A stretch of DNA of 44,441 bases, from the IMG/VR virus record IMGVR_UViG_3300028550_004391, positions 1-44,441 of that record; one strand, written 5' to 3'. Each line of letters starts with the position of its first letter. Position 1 is the stretch's first letter. The position numbers were made by a program, and so were the translations under genes. Below the pieces are notes generated by a model. The model was not told where the DNA came from, made no database searches, and saw only the letters and a program-made list of their open reading frames with translations. The stretch is from a virus. Positions 17,403 to 25,588 of the stretch are shown in pieces.

Positions 17403-17959
17403 TGGATAAAAAAGGAATACAAAGAATGAGGAACCTGGTTTCAGGGAACGCCTCAGATAAAACAAAAATTTCAACTGGTTATGGAAAAAGTAGGGTCGTT
17501 AGATCTGAAGGTGATGTGTGGGAAGTTAAAGGTAAAACCTGGACTATAAAAAATGGCATTCGTCAAACAGTATCTAAATTAGATTCTGCTAGAAAAGCTA
17601 TACGGATTCCTTCAGAATGTCCCAAATGCGGCGACCATAGAATGCAACACCATGCTTACAAAGCTATGTATAAAAAATTTGGTATGTGTTTGAACTGTGT
17701 TGTTAAATTAGAAAAAGGACTTAGAAAAGCTGGAAAGTATGAAAAGTTTGTAACGGAATTAGCAAAGTCTCATAATGAAGCATGGATAAAGGATAAGACT
17801 GAAGAGTATTATGATTGGCTAACCACTATGGATAATGAGTCTTACATTACCGAAGCAGGGGATATTGAAGATTGGTCGGGAGGAAAATCTAAAGAGGTTT
17901 TAAAAAAAGAATTTGACAATCAAGTTAAAAAAATAAAAAAGGATTTGGAATCCAAATAA
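17402..17959 (+). CDS. Conserved phage zinc-ribbon protein
   Basis: The 185-residue product has a Cys4 zinc-ribbon pair, Cys73-X2-Cys76 (SECPKCGDHRM) and Cys96-X2-Cys99 (GMCLNCVV), within a basic context. The N-terminal region (RMRNLVSGNASDKTKIS and DVWEVKGKTWTIKNGIRQTV) is a sequence type I recognise from many marine T4-like phages, with no assigned function. The C-terminal 40 residues are charged and helical. It overlaps the double kinase by one base (TAATG). It could bind nucleic acid or act in head assembly near the packaging genes; neither is shown. Confidence 0.75.
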   Translation: MDKKGIQRMRNLVSGNASDKTKISTGYGKSRVVRSEGDVWEVKGKTWTIKNGIRQTVSKLDSARKAIRIPSECPKCGDHRMQHHAYKAMYKKFGMCLNCVVKLEKGLRKAGKYEKFVTELAKSHNEAWIKDKTEEYYDWLTTMDNESYITEAGDIEDWSGGKSKEVLKKEFDNQVKKIKKDLESK

Positions 17960-17969
17960 GGAAAATGTT

Positions 17970-18281
17970 ATGAAGAAAATATTTACATTTATGTTAATTA
18001 TAGGAGCTTCAATCGCTGCTGTTCTTACTATGTTATTTGCAAGTAGCAAAAAATCTGCAGCTAAGAAAAAGTTTAAAGAAGATATAAAAGACTCTAAAAA
18101 AGCTGTCAAGGTTACAAAAGAAAAAACCGCTAAGGTTGTAGCAGAAAAAAAGGTTACTAAAGCAAAGCTAACAAAAGCAAAAGTTAAAACATCCCAAGCA
18201 AAAGCAAAAAAGAAACCCACAGCAAAAGCTAAATCTACCGCCAAAAATTTTAAAGCTAAATACAAGGCTAAAAAGAAATGA
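17970..18281 (+). CDS. Membrane-anchored lysine/alanine-rich protein
   Basis: This 103-residue protein has one N-terminal hydrophobic segment (residues 4-23, IFTFMLIIGASIAAVLTMLF). An extremely basic Lys/Ala tail with recurring KAK, TKAK and KKPTAKAK units follows, like the C-terminal tail of histone H1 or bacterial H1-like proteins. No cleavage site is obvious, so it is probably an inner-membrane protein with its basic tail in the cytoplasm or periplasm. AAGGA lies 9 bases before the ATG. Its end overlaps the next gene by 4 bases. Binding of DNA, RNA or anionic lipid is possible; function unknown. Confidence 0.65.
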   Translation: MKKIFTFMLIIGASIAAVLTMLFASSKKSAAKKKFKEDIKDSKKAVKVTKEKTAKVVAEKKVTKAKLTKAKVKTSQAKAKKKPTAKAKSTAKNFKAKYKAKKK

Positions 18282-18658
18282 GATTAATATTAGCCCTATT
18301 AATAACCATGTTGTCGTTTGCCGGATCTGCTCAAGACACAATACCAGTGCCTCAAGTAGAGCTTGATGGTATAATTGAGGCTATAGATACGTTAGTTGAA
18401 CAGGATTCTATAAACAACCTAATAATTTTAAGCCTTGAAACCGAGGTAAAGCTTTTTGAAACTATTATCAAGCAAGATAGCTTGGTTCTTGCATACAAAC
18501 AAGAGCAAATTACCCTATTAGAAAGCCAAATCGAACTATATGATGATCGGCTTAATCAGGTCGACAAGTGGTATGATAAAAGACCTTTTGGAGTTGTAAT
18601 AGGTGTACTCGGAACAATAGGTATTATACATGTAATCGGCTACACTTTACCAGAGTAA
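18278..18658 (+). CDS. Exported coiled-coil protein with C-terminal membrane segment; spanin/lysis candidate
   Basis: The 126-residue protein begins with a Sec-type signal (MRLILALLITMLSFAGSAQ, cleavage likely before Asp20). A heptad-rich helical region (about 25-95) follows, then a hydrophobic segment near the end (GVVIGVLGTIGIIHVIGY). A periplasmic coiled coil anchored in a membrane is the plan of spanins and other envelope-disrupting lysis proteins, but family identity is not established. The Ala-Gln signal end followed by Asp resembles exported proteins of Bacteroidota. It overlaps the membrane-anchored basic protein by ATGA, so the two may act together. Confidence 0.6.
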   Translation: MRLILALLITMLSFAGSAQDTIPVPQVELDGIIEAIDTLVEQDSINNLIILSLETEVKLFETIIKQDSLVLAYKQEQITLLESQIELYDDRLNQVDKWYDKRPFGVVIGVLGTIGIIHVIGYTLPE

Positions 18659-18662
18659 GTAT

Positions 18663-18671
18663 ATATTTATA
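18663..18671 (+). promoter_or_regulatory. Late-promoter-like motif TATATTTATA
   Basis: ATATTTATA preceded by T, 8 bases before the terminase ATG. This is close spacing; the TATATTTA form also resembles a Bacteroidota -7 box (TAnnTTTG). Confidence 0.5.
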
Positions 18672-18679
18672 TATAGGTT

Positions 18680-20254
18680 ATGGCAAAGAAAACAATAAAA
18701 CAAATCATTGCGGACGAGTACAAGTTATGTGCTCAGGATCCAGTACACTTCATGCGGAAGTATTGCTATATCCAGCATCCAGTCAAAGGTAAGATCCTAT
18801 TTAATCTATTCCCATTCCAAGAGCGATCACTTACTGAATTTAAGGACTATGACTATAATATCATTCTAAAGTCCCGACAATTAGGAATATCAACCCTAAC
18901 AGCTGGGTATGCTCTTTGGGCTATGACATTTAATGAAGACTTTAACACGCTAGTTATTGCTACAAAACAAGAAGTTGCTAAAAACTTGGTTACAAAGGTC
19001 CGGGTAATGCATCACTACCTTCCTTCATGGTTAAAAAATGCTGCTGAGGAAGATAATAAGCTTTCATTAAGATTTGAAAATGGATCCCAAATCAAAGCGG
19101 TATCTGCTGCTGGCGATGCTGGTAGATCGGAAGCACTATCTTTATTGGTAATGGACGAAGCCGCCTTCATTGATAAAATCGATGATATCTGGGCATCATC
19201 CCAACAAACCCTAGCAACAGGTGGTAAGGCTATTATATTGTCAACTCCTAATGGCACTGGTAATTTTTTCCATAAGACATGGGTAAAAGCAGAAGAGCCA
19301 AATAACAAATTTAACACCATAAGACTTCACTGGTCAGTACATCCAGAAAGACATCAAGCATGGAGAGATGAACAGGATGATCTTCTAGGTGCTAAGCATG
19401 CTGCTCAAGAATGCGACTGTGACTTTATAACCTCTGGTAATTCTGTAATAGCTGGAGAATTGCTAGAGTGGTATAAGGACAATATGATTTTGCCACCTAT
19501 TGAAACCCGTGGCATAGCTGGTGAATTCCAAATATGGGAAAGGCCGGACTACACCAGAAGCTATATAGTAGTTGCAGACGTTGCCCGTGGAGATGGAAGT
19601 GACTTTTCAACTTTCCATGTAATGGACGTAGAATCGGTAACCCAAGTTGCAGAATATAAAGCCCAGATCGGAACAAAAGAATTTGGAAACATGTTAGTTA
19701 ATGTTGCCACGGAATATAATGAAGCCTTGTTGATAGTTGAGAATGATAATGTAGGGTGGGCAGCACTACAACCATCGATCGACAGAGGCTATAAAAATTT
19801 ATACTACACTTATAAACACGAGGGAGTGGTTGATGCAGCAACCCAATTGTCTAAGGGCTACGATCTAAAAGATCGATCTCAAATGACTCCTGGCTTTTCA
19901 ACAACATCTAGAACTAGACCACTCCTAATATCGAAACTTGATATTTATTTTAGAGAAAAAGCTTGTACAGTAAGGTCTTCTAGATTAATAGAAGAGCTAT
20001 TCGTTTTTATTTGGAATGGTTCAAGACCAGAAGCTCAACGTGGATATAATGATGATCTTGTAATGGCATTTGCCATCGGGCTATTCGTTAGAGATTCTGC
20101 ATTAAAGCTTAGAAATGAAGGTCTTGAATTGAATAAAAGTGCTATGGATCATATAGGTAGAACTGGATTCTACAGTAATGCCACAGGTCCTGGTGTTGAT
20201 GCTTGGAAACAAAATATCGCCGGACAAGATGAAGATCTTAAATGGCTACTATAA
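18680..20254 (+). CDS. 17: Terminase large subunit, gp17-like
   Basis: This 524-residue DNA-packaging motor has an N-terminal ATPase with the Walker A region KSRQLGISTLTAG (65-72) and Walker B LLVMDEAAF (Asp159, Glu160). The coupling motif STPNGTGNFF follows. The C-terminal RNase-H-like nuclease shows VADVARGDGSDFS (Asp300), LIVENDNVGW (Glu354) and YNDDLVMAF (Asp458, Asp459). It translocates and cuts concatemeric DNA at the portal. The Walker A has Ile where T4 gp17 has its catalytic Lys; an Arg in SRQ may substitute, as proposed for some terminases. It is shorter than T4 gp17 (610). The portal gene follows directly. Confidence 0.95.
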   Translation: MAKKTIKQIIADEYKLCAQDPVHFMRKYCYIQHPVKGKILFNLFPFQERSLTEFKDYDYNIILKSRQLGISTLTAGYALWAMTFNEDFNTLVIATKQEVAKNLVTKVRVMHHYLPSWLKNAAEEDNKLSLRFENGSQIKAVSAAGDAGRSEALSLLVMDEAAFIDKIDDIWASSQQTLATGGKAIILSTPNGTGNFFHKTWVKAEEPNNKFNTIRLHWSVHPERHQAWRDEQDDLLGAKHAAQECDCDFITSGNSVIAGELLEWYKDNMILPPIETRGIAGEFQIWERPDYTRSYIVVADVARGDGSDFSTFHVMDVESVTQVAEYKAQIGTKEFGNMLVNVATEYNEALLIVENDNVGWAALQPSIDRGYKNLYYTYKHEGVVDAATQLSKGYDLKDRSQMTPGFSTTSRTRPLLISKLDIYFREKACTVRSSRLIEELFVFIWNGSRPEAQRGYNDDLVMAFAIGLFVRDSALKLRNEGLELNKSAMDHIGRTGFYSNATGPGVDAWKQNIAGQDEDLKWLL

Positions 20255-20265
20255 AAGGAAGTAAG

Positions 20266-22059
20266 ATGAACGATAAATCATTTTTTGGTAGGTTAAGAAC
20301 ATTATTCTCTACCTCAACAATTATCCAAAGGGCTGATAAAGGTCTTAAGGTTGTTGACATTAATAAAATACAGGCAGGTTCAGACTTAGCTTCGAATAGA
20401 CTGGTTGATAGGTTTAATCGCTTATACCAAGCTCAGCGTGGAGAAGGTCGTGGGATCCATACGAATTACCATGCTATCCGTATGCAACTATTTACAGACT
20501 ATGAGCTAATGGACGAAGATTCAATCATATCGTCAGCATTAGATATCTATGCAGACGAGTCAACTTTAAAAAACGAATTTGGTAATGTTTTAGAGATTAC
20601 AAGTACAAACTCAGAAGTTGAGAAAATACTTAATAACCTTTTCTATGACGTATTGAATATCGAATTTAACTTGTGGCCTTGGATTAGAAATATGTGCAAG
20701 TATGGTGACTTTTACCTTAAGCTAGACATTACTGAAAAATATGGAGTTACTGGAGTACATCCTATGTCAACCTATGAAATGGTTCGTATAGATGGTGAAG
20801 ATCCCGCTAACCCAGAATTGGTTAAATTTGTCCATGATCCAACTATGGCAGGAGCATCCCAGTATGGTGGTGCTGTTAATAGAGAACAGGATGAATATGA
20901 CAATTATGAAATAGCACACTTTAGACTATTAAGTGATGCTAATTTTATTCCATATGGTAAGTCAATGATCGAAGGAGCCCGAAAAAACTGGAAGCAACTA
21001 ACTCTTATGGAGGATGCAATGATGATCCATAGAATTATGAGAGCTCCTGAAAAAAGAGTGTTTAAAATCGACATTGGAAATATACCTCCTGCAGAAGTTG
21101 ACAATTATATGAAAAGGATTATCGATAGCATGAAAAAAACTCCTTTTGTAGATCCTGCAACTGGACAATACAATTTAGAATTTAACATGCAAAATATGAT
21201 GGAGGATTTCTTTCTTCCAGTAAGAGGTGGCCAATCTGGAACTGAAATTGATTCTTTATCTGGTATGGATTTCGGAGGTATCGATGATATTGAATATCTA
21301 AGAAATCGTATGTTTGCTGCTTTAAAAATACCAAAAGCATTTTTAGGTTATGATGAAAACCTAGGTGAAAAAGCCACATTAGCAGCAGAAGATGTTAGAT
21401 TTGCTAGAACAATTGAAAGACTCCAGAAAATATTCGTTTCAGAATTAACAAAGATAGCTATCGTACACTTATATTCCCAGGGCTATACAGATGCTGATCT
21501 AGTTGACTTTAAATTGTCACTGTCTAATCCATCAACAATTGCTGAGCAGGAAAAAATGGAACTATGGTCTTCAAAGGTAGACCTAGCCGATTCTATGAAA
21601 AATAATAAGATGCTTTCAGAAGCTTGGATCTATGAAAATGTATTTGGACTTAACTCCGAAGATATTGAAAATGAACGAGAAGGTGTAATAGAAGATACTA
21701 AACAAGCATTTAGAAAGTCTCAAATCGAAATGGAAGGCAACGACCCATCGAAATCTCAAGAAACTCTAGGAACTCCTCATGCATTGGCAACAATCGACAC
21801 GGAAGAGTCAGAAGGTCCTCCTGAAGGTGCTCCTCCTCAAACAGACGAAGAATTTGGGGCACAAGGTGGCAGACCAAAAAAATCTCCCAAGTACGGAGCA
21901 TCCCAGGATTCAGCAAGAGGCCGAGACCCATTAGGAAAAGAAACTAGATCTGTTAATAGGGAAAACTTTATAAAATCTCTAGATAGAAAAGGATTGTCTA
22001 GGTCTAAAGGCCAAAATCTACTTAGTGAAAATAATATAATGGATGATAACTCTTTATAG
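20266..22059 (+). CDS. 20: Portal protein, gp20-like
   Basis: The product, 597 residues from this start, forms the portal ring that initiates head assembly and is the DNA entry point. Recognisable segments are EDSIISSALDIYADEST, WPWIRNMCKYGDFYLKLD, VHPMSTYEMVRIDGEDP and IPKAFLGYDENLGEKATLA. The last matches the conserved portal core. A longer frame starts at 20242, but AAGGAAG directly precedes the ATG at 20266, which also avoids overlap with the terminase stop, so I prefer 20266. The C-terminal 100 residues are acidic, Pro/Gly-rich and probably flexible. It is longer than T4 gp20 (524). Confidence 0.93.
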   Translation: MNDKSFFGRLRTLFSTSTIIQRADKGLKVVDINKIQAGSDLASNRLVDRFNRLYQAQRGEGRGIHTNYHAIRMQLFTDYELMDEDSIISSALDIYADESTLKNEFGNVLEITSTNSEVEKILNNLFYDVLNIEFNLWPWIRNMCKYGDFYLKLDITEKYGVTGVHPMSTYEMVRIDGEDPANPELVKFVHDPTMAGASQYGGAVNREQDEYDNYEIAHFRLLSDANFIPYGKSMIEGARKNWKQLTLMEDAMMIHRIMRAPEKRVFKIDIGNIPPAEVDNYMKRIIDSMKKTPFVDPATGQYNLEFNMQNMMEDFFLPVRGGQSGTEIDSLSGMDFGGIDDIEYLRNRMFAALKIPKAFLGYDENLGEKATLAAEDVRFARTIERLQKIFVSELTKIAIVHLYSQGYTDADLVDFKLSLSNPSTIAEQEKMELWSSKVDLADSMKNNKMLSEAWIYENVFGLNSEDIENEREGVIEDTKQAFRKSQIEMEGNDPSKSQETLGTPHALATIDTEESEGPPEGAPPQTDEEFGAQGGRPKKSPKYGASQDSARGRDPLGKETRSVNRENFIKSLDRKGLSRSKGQNLLSENNIMDDNSL

Positions 22060-22067
22060 AATATATA

Positions 22068-22077
22068 GATATTTATT
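22068..22077 (+). promoter_or_regulatory. Variant late-promoter-like motif GATATTTATT
   Basis: GATATTTATT, one base off the common form, 32 bases before the ATG at 22110 in a short intergenic gap after the portal gene. Confidence 0.4.
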
Positions 22078-22109
22078 AGTGATGCATCGAAACCCATCGT
22101 GGAAATAAT

Positions 22110-22970
22110 ATGAGCAAAGTAAAACATTCAAAATTTAAAAACACTGGAGTACTATTTGAGTTACTGGTAAGACAGATCACAAATGATGCTATTAATGCTG
22201 TAGACGATTCGCCAGCTGTAAATATAGTTAAAAAGTTTTTTAGTGGGCCCTCTATGCTTAAAAAAGAATTGAACTATTATCAGATGCTTAAAACTGAAGC
22301 AATGGCTTCAGAGACAAAAGCAAATAAATTTGTTGATATCGTCCTTATAGAACATAAAAATCTAAGTCAGCCCAAGCTTAAGTCTGAAAAATATAATTTG
22401 ATTCGGGAAATAAAAAATACCTATGACCTAGATCTATTTTTCTCAACAAAAATATCAGACTATAAAGTTAATGCTTCTATATACAACTTATTTGAAATGA
22501 ATCTAATGAAGTCTAAGTCTCCCTTAAAAACTATGACTTCAAGAACAACTTTAGTTGAGCATATTTTTCAGACCAAAACTAAAGTCCTTAAAACCGACAA
22601 ACTTTTAGAATCATATAAAACAGAATCTGAAGATGTTCGTTTACTAACATATAACATTCTTTTAGAAAAGTTTAATTCTAAGTATAATGGATTAAACAAA
22701 GGCCAAAAAACCCTGTTAAAAAATTATATCAATAATGTTTCTAATACTGGAAAACTTAAAGAGCACGTCCAGTCAGCTACTGGCAAAATAACAAAATCTT
22801 TAAGAGCTAACCTACCAAAAGTAGAAGACAAAGTGATTAAAGTAAAGCTTCAGGAGGTTATAGTTCAGTTACTAGCTATTAATGAATCAAAAACGATTAA
22901 AGATATTCAGGTGCTATCTATAATGAGAGCTCACGAACTAGCCCAGGAGTTACATCGTGTCGTTAAATAG
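22110..22970 (+). CDS. Head-region protein, function unknown
   Basis: This 286-residue, lysine-rich and largely helical protein sits between portal and protease, where T4 keeps small prohead core genes (67, 68). The N-terminus reads HSKFKNTGVLFELLVRQITN, a pattern I recognise as recurrent in marine T4-like phages without a function. There are no catalytic motifs, signal or membrane segment. The start has only a weak GGAAAT ribosome site. Its end overlaps the GTG start of the next gene by 14 bases. A role in prohead core or portal assembly is inferred from location alone. Confidence 0.75.
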   Translation: MSKVKHSKFKNTGVLFELLVRQITNDAINAVDDSPAVNIVKKFFSGPSMLKKELNYYQMLKTEAMASETKANKFVDIVLIEHKNLSQPKLKSEKYNLIREIKNTYDLDLFFSTKISDYKVNASIYNLFEMNLMKSKSPLKTMTSRTTLVEHIFQTKTKVLKTDKLLESYKTESEDVRLLTYNILLEKFNSKYNGLNKGQKTLLKNYINNVSNTGKLKEHVQSATGKITKSLRANLPKVEDKVIKVKLQEVIVQLLAINESKTIKDIQVLSIMRAHELAQELHRVVK

Positions 22971-23385
22971 CCAACTTGAAGAATTGATCAAAGATATCAT
23001 GGATGAAACAAATTCTACTGGAGCTGGTGAAGCTTATGATACTCCCAATGCATTTGGCGAGCTGGAAGATGAAGATATTGAAAAAAATGGCTATGAAAAA
23101 GTTAAAGAATCTACATTCGTAAAAGCTTCTAAAATTATGATAGGTGAAACTAGTTATCGAGCATATAAAAAAGATGAGTCAGCTACTTCCAAGCAAAAAG
23201 TAAACCGAGCAATCCGAGAAATCGGAGGAAAGCTTAAAGAAATTGACAAAATCCTTACTAACAATATAAAGCTTAAGACTGAAACTGGTGTTGATAGGGG
23301 TAAGTACTGGAAAAGTACTAGGAAGACCCTACACAGGATAGCAGAAAGAATGTCCGGCATTTCGGAAAAACTAAGGAGATTCTAA
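22957..23385 (+). CDS. Small head-region protein with GTG start
   Basis: This 142-residue protein starts at GTG (22957), with AGGAG 8 bases before it inside the previous gene. The N-terminal region is acidic and contains TGAGEAYDTPNAFGE (residues 21-35), a short motif I associate with T4-like head-assembly proteins. The C-terminal half is basic and helical (KVNRAIREIGGKLKEIDKIL and KYWKSTRKTLHRIAERM). No enzyme motif is seen. It ends in TAATG, overlapping a 47-residue gene. Part of the prohead core or scaffold set by context. Confidence 0.7.
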   Translation: MSLNSQLEELIKDIMDETNSTGAGEAYDTPNAFGELEDEDIEKNGYEKVKESTFVKASKIMIGETSYRAYKKDESATSKQKVNRAIREIGGKLKEIDKILTNNIKLKTETGVDRGKYWKSTRKTLHRIAERMSGISEKLRRF

Positions 23386-23528
23386 TGCCAACACAAAAAA
23401 CCAAAAGCAAAGTCATTACTGAAAATTTAACACCCGATGACATTTCAATAATAAGAGCTGTAATCAGAAAAGAAGTTGCAAAAATCTTTTTTGATCTATA
23501 TCGCAAAAAGTCAACTTGGAGTAAATAA
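23385..23528 (+). CDS. Small conserved-type head-region protein, 47 residues
   Basis: This short frame translates as a 47-residue protein starting MPTQKTKSKVITENLTPDDI and ending FFDLYRKKSTWSK. AAGGAG lies 7 bases before the ATG. It overlaps its neighbours by one base at each end (TAATG twice), so it fills the gap before the protease exactly. This tight fit, with strong ribosome site and helical sequence, argues for a real gene. Small basic proteins at this location in T4 (gp67, gp68) are prohead core components; equivalence is not shown. Confidence 0.75.
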   Translation: MPTQKTKSKVITENLTPDDISIIRAVIRKEVAKIFFDLYRKKSTWSK

Positions 23529-24160
23529 TGACTAAACAATTACTAGTTGATTATAACATATTTAAGATTTCCCCACAAATGATTAATGAGTCTGAAGCCA
23601 AAAACGGCGGTAGGGTAATTGTAAAGGGGATCCTTCAACGAGCAGGTGCTGAAAATCAAAATGGCAGGGTATACCCCCGACCAATACTAGAACGAGAAGC
23701 TAGAAAGTACGATGAACAATTCATAACTCAAAATAGAGCACTTGGTGAATTAGATCATCCAGACTCCTCAGTAGTAAACTTGGCCAATGTATCCCACAAC
23801 ATCAGAAAAATCTGGTGGAAAAATAACGATCTAATGGGTGAAGTTGAAGTACTTGGTACACCTTCCGGAAACATTCTAAAAGAACTTCTAAAAGCTGGCA
23901 TCTTATTGGGCATTAGCTCAAGAGGTCTAGGTTCGGTAAAAGAATCAGCTGGTGGCGTGGAAGTTCAAGATGACTTTGAATTGGTCTGCTGGGACTTTGT
24001 AAGTAACCCATCTACTCATGGTGCATTTATGACACCTGCAGTCAATGAATCTATAAATAATAAACTAATAGCCCTAAATAAATATGATAGGGTCAACACT
24101 ATAATAAATGAAGTGCTATGTGACCTCACGTGCCAGTGTTCACTTCCAACCAAGAGATAA
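23528..24160 (+). CDS. 21: Prohead core protease, gp21-like
   Basis: The 210-residue protein belongs to the T4 gp21 serine protease family. It has GRVYPRPILEREA, then RALGELDHPDSSVVNL holding the catalytic His, GILLGISSRGLGSV holding the catalytic Ser, and FELVCWDFVSNPSTHGAFM. The protease matures the prohead by cutting scaffold, capsid and internal proteins after Glu in Leu/Ile-X-Glu contexts. Length matches T4 gp21 (212). The start overlaps the 47-residue gene by one base. Several nearby products carry candidate sites near their N-termini. Confidence 0.92.
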   Translation: MTKQLLVDYNIFKISPQMINESEAKNGGRVIVKGILQRAGAENQNGRVYPRPILEREARKYDEQFITQNRALGELDHPDSSVVNLANVSHNIRKIWWKNNDLMGEVEVLGTPSGNILKELLKAGILLGISSRGLGSVKESAGGVEVQDDFELVCWDFVSNPSTHGAFMTPAVNESINNKLIALNKYDRVNTIINEVLCDLTCQCSLPTKR

Positions 24161-24163
24161 CCC

Positions 24164-24898
24164 ATGAATCTAAAAGATCTTCTATATGAAAACAATAAGG
24201 ATCGCCTAGCAAGGCACTTAACAAAAGAAGCAAAACAAGATATTATTAAATCTGTTTCTGCATTTAACGAGTTTGGATCTAAAATCTATAGAACCGAAGA
24301 AATTAAAGAAATGGTTGAATCCATAATCAAAATGTCTGAAGGAGCTACTCAATTGGCACTTCAAGAAACTGACGATTGGTTTGATTCTGTAACTGTTAAA
24401 CGTGATATGAATGAAGTAGCATCTTCGGTCAAGTTGTTTGAAAAGACAGCAAGAGAGCTATCATCACTTCAGCAACGACTAGAGTCTGTGTATGAGGATA
24501 TGGGCCACAAGCTAGGCAAATACTACGAGATCTCAGAAGGTAATGCATTTGGAGCTGAAAGAGCTAAAGCGATTGCTGGTGATGATGACGAGTTCACTGT
24601 AGATGGAAAGAAATTCCCAGTAAAAAGTGTAGATAAAGAGGACGAAGAAAATGCAGAAGAATTTACAGAGTCAACCAAACTAGGATCTATTCTTAAAGAA
24701 GGTAGTAGCACATGGAAGGTTAAGTTTGCAAAGGCAAATGTCAATGGCGTTGCTTATGGTGGTGTGTCAAAGGTAATTGCTAGAACTCCAGCAGAAGCAA
24801 TTAAAAAAGCTGTAAAGATTGTTCAAGCAAAAGCAGGCTTTAAAGGTAGTAGTAATGATTGGATGGCTGTTGACGTAGATTCAGTGAGCAAGGCATAA
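24164..24898 (+). CDS. Head-region precursor protein with candidate gp21 sites
   Basis: This 244-residue protein begins MNLKDLLYENNKDRL, where L-Y-E before Asn fits a gp21-type site. A helical region follows (SSLQQRLESVYEDMGHKL), then an acidic linker (KSVDKEDEENAEEFTES). A second site-like LGSILKEGSS precedes a compact C-terminal domain of about 70 residues (TWKVKFAKANVNGVAYGG, ARTPAEAIKKAVKIVQAKAG). This looks like a scaffold-like pro-region attached to a mature domain. It lies 3 bases after the protease gene and ends in TAATG overlap with the next. Head-internal role inferred. Confidence 0.7.
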   Translation: MNLKDLLYENNKDRLARHLTKEAKQDIIKSVSAFNEFGSKIYRTEEIKEMVESIIKMSEGATQLALQETDDWFDSVTVKRDMNEVASSVKLFEKTARELSSLQQRLESVYEDMGHKLGKYYEISEGNAFGAERAKAIAGDDDEFTVDGKKFPVKSVDKEDEENAEEFTESTKLGSILKEGSSTWKVKFAKANVNGVAYGGVSKVIARTPAEAIKKAVKIVQAKAGFKGSSNDWMAVDVDSVSKA

Positions 24899-25158
24899 TG
24901 AATAAAGAAAGGCTTAAAAATATCATCAGAGAGGAAATATCTAGTATTTTACTTGGAGAGGCACTTTCACCAAAAGATGTCTTAATGCTTGCTAACATAG
25001 CAGCAGCTAAGGAAAACTTAACTCCTCATGAAAAAAAAGCATATCTAACATCCCTTGCAAAAGACATTAAAAAGTCTGGCGTTAAAAAGTATAAAAACTT
25101 CGACCTGGATGATTGGTCTGAAGATATTGATGCATACATTTCGGAAAGAGGACTATGA
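24898..25158 (+). CDS. Small head-region protein, function unknown
   Basis: The 86-residue product starts MNKERLKNIIREEISSILLG. Both IIRE and LLGE-A resemble gp21 cut contexts, and the N-terminal helix recalls capsid-targeting leaders of T4 internal proteins. The remaining 65 residues (LSPKDVLMLANIAAAKENLT to the end) are helical and charged. One-base overlap upstream and four-base ATGA overlap downstream place it in a tightly coupled cluster behind the protease gene. Possible internal head protein; unproven. Confidence 0.65.
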   Translation: MNKERLKNIIREEISSILLGEALSPKDVLMLANIAAAKENLTPHEKKAYLTSLAKDIKKSGVKKYKNFDLDDWSEDIDAYISERGL

Positions 25159-25304
25159 GTAAAGAAAAAACATTTAGCGTACAAGAATGGAAACGAAAGC
25201 TAGTAGAATTGGAAGCCCAATTCGAAAGTGACGATCCTGTCTATGTGACAACAAACAAAGATAAGACCAAAAAGAAATCAAAATATTTCGGAGAAAGATC
25301 ATGA
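25155..25304 (+). CDS. Small charged protein, 49 residues
   Basis: This frame encodes a 49-residue protein starting MSKEKTFSVQEWKRKLVELE and ending KKKSKYFGERS. AGAGG is 4-8 bases before the ATG. ATGA overlaps join it to both neighbours, so it is exactly fitted into the operon. The N-terminal half is an amphipathic helix and the C-terminal half is lysine-rich. No function can be assigned; it is probably part of the head-assembly small-protein cluster. Confidence 0.65.
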   Translation: MSKEKTFSVQEWKRKLVELEAQFESDDPVYVTTNKDKTKKKSKYFGERS

Positions 25305-25588
25305 TAAAATTAAAAGGTATATTAAAAGAAAATTCTGTATTAGGAATTTTACCATCATCTAAACTGATGAAAATGAAGTGGAATCCTCTAACAGAAGCAG
25401 AGCCAATGAACGAAGAGTACATTGAAACTATTGATGGCGATGGAGACATTGGCGCAGCGCTGGAACTTATTGAAGAAGCTTGGCTTACTTGGGGTAGAGG
25501 TCCAATGACTGAACCACAACATGTAAAACCAGCCAAAAAAGAATTGATCAACTATGTTGTCAAGCACCTTAATAAGGTTCTAAAATAA
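25301..25588 (+). CDS. Small head-region protein with LKE leader
   Basis: This 95-residue protein begins MIKLKGILKENSVLGILPSS. The basic, hydrophobic lead ending in L-K-E before Asn is like the cleaved leaders of T4 internal head proteins. The remainder is acidic in the middle (EAEPMNEEYIETIDGDGD) and basic at the end (KPAKKELINYVVKHLNKVLK). GGAGA precedes the ATG, which overlaps the previous stop by ATGA. It ends in TAATG with the cysteine-rich microprotein. Packaged or scaffold role is inference. Confidence 0.65.
   Translation: MIKLKGILKENSVLGILPSSKLMKMKWNPLTEAEPMNEEYIETIDGDGDIGAALELIEEAWLTWGRGPMTEPQHVKPAKKELINYVVKHLNKVLK

Noticed and set aside
17900-18265. Minus-strand open frame rich in Phe/Leu/Ala opposite the lysine-rich gene
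   Set aside because: Shadow of Lys/Ala-rich codons; the + frame has proper start, ribosome site and overlaps.
20242-20265. Upstream ATG for the portal gene
   Set aside because: It overlaps the terminase end and lacks a ribosome site; AAGGAAG serves the ATG at 20266.
24050-24062. Forward-oriented T4 late promoter-like TCTATAAATAATA
   Set aside because: It lies inside the protease coding sequence and does not precede a gene at a fitting distance; no recurrent intergenic set in this orientation.
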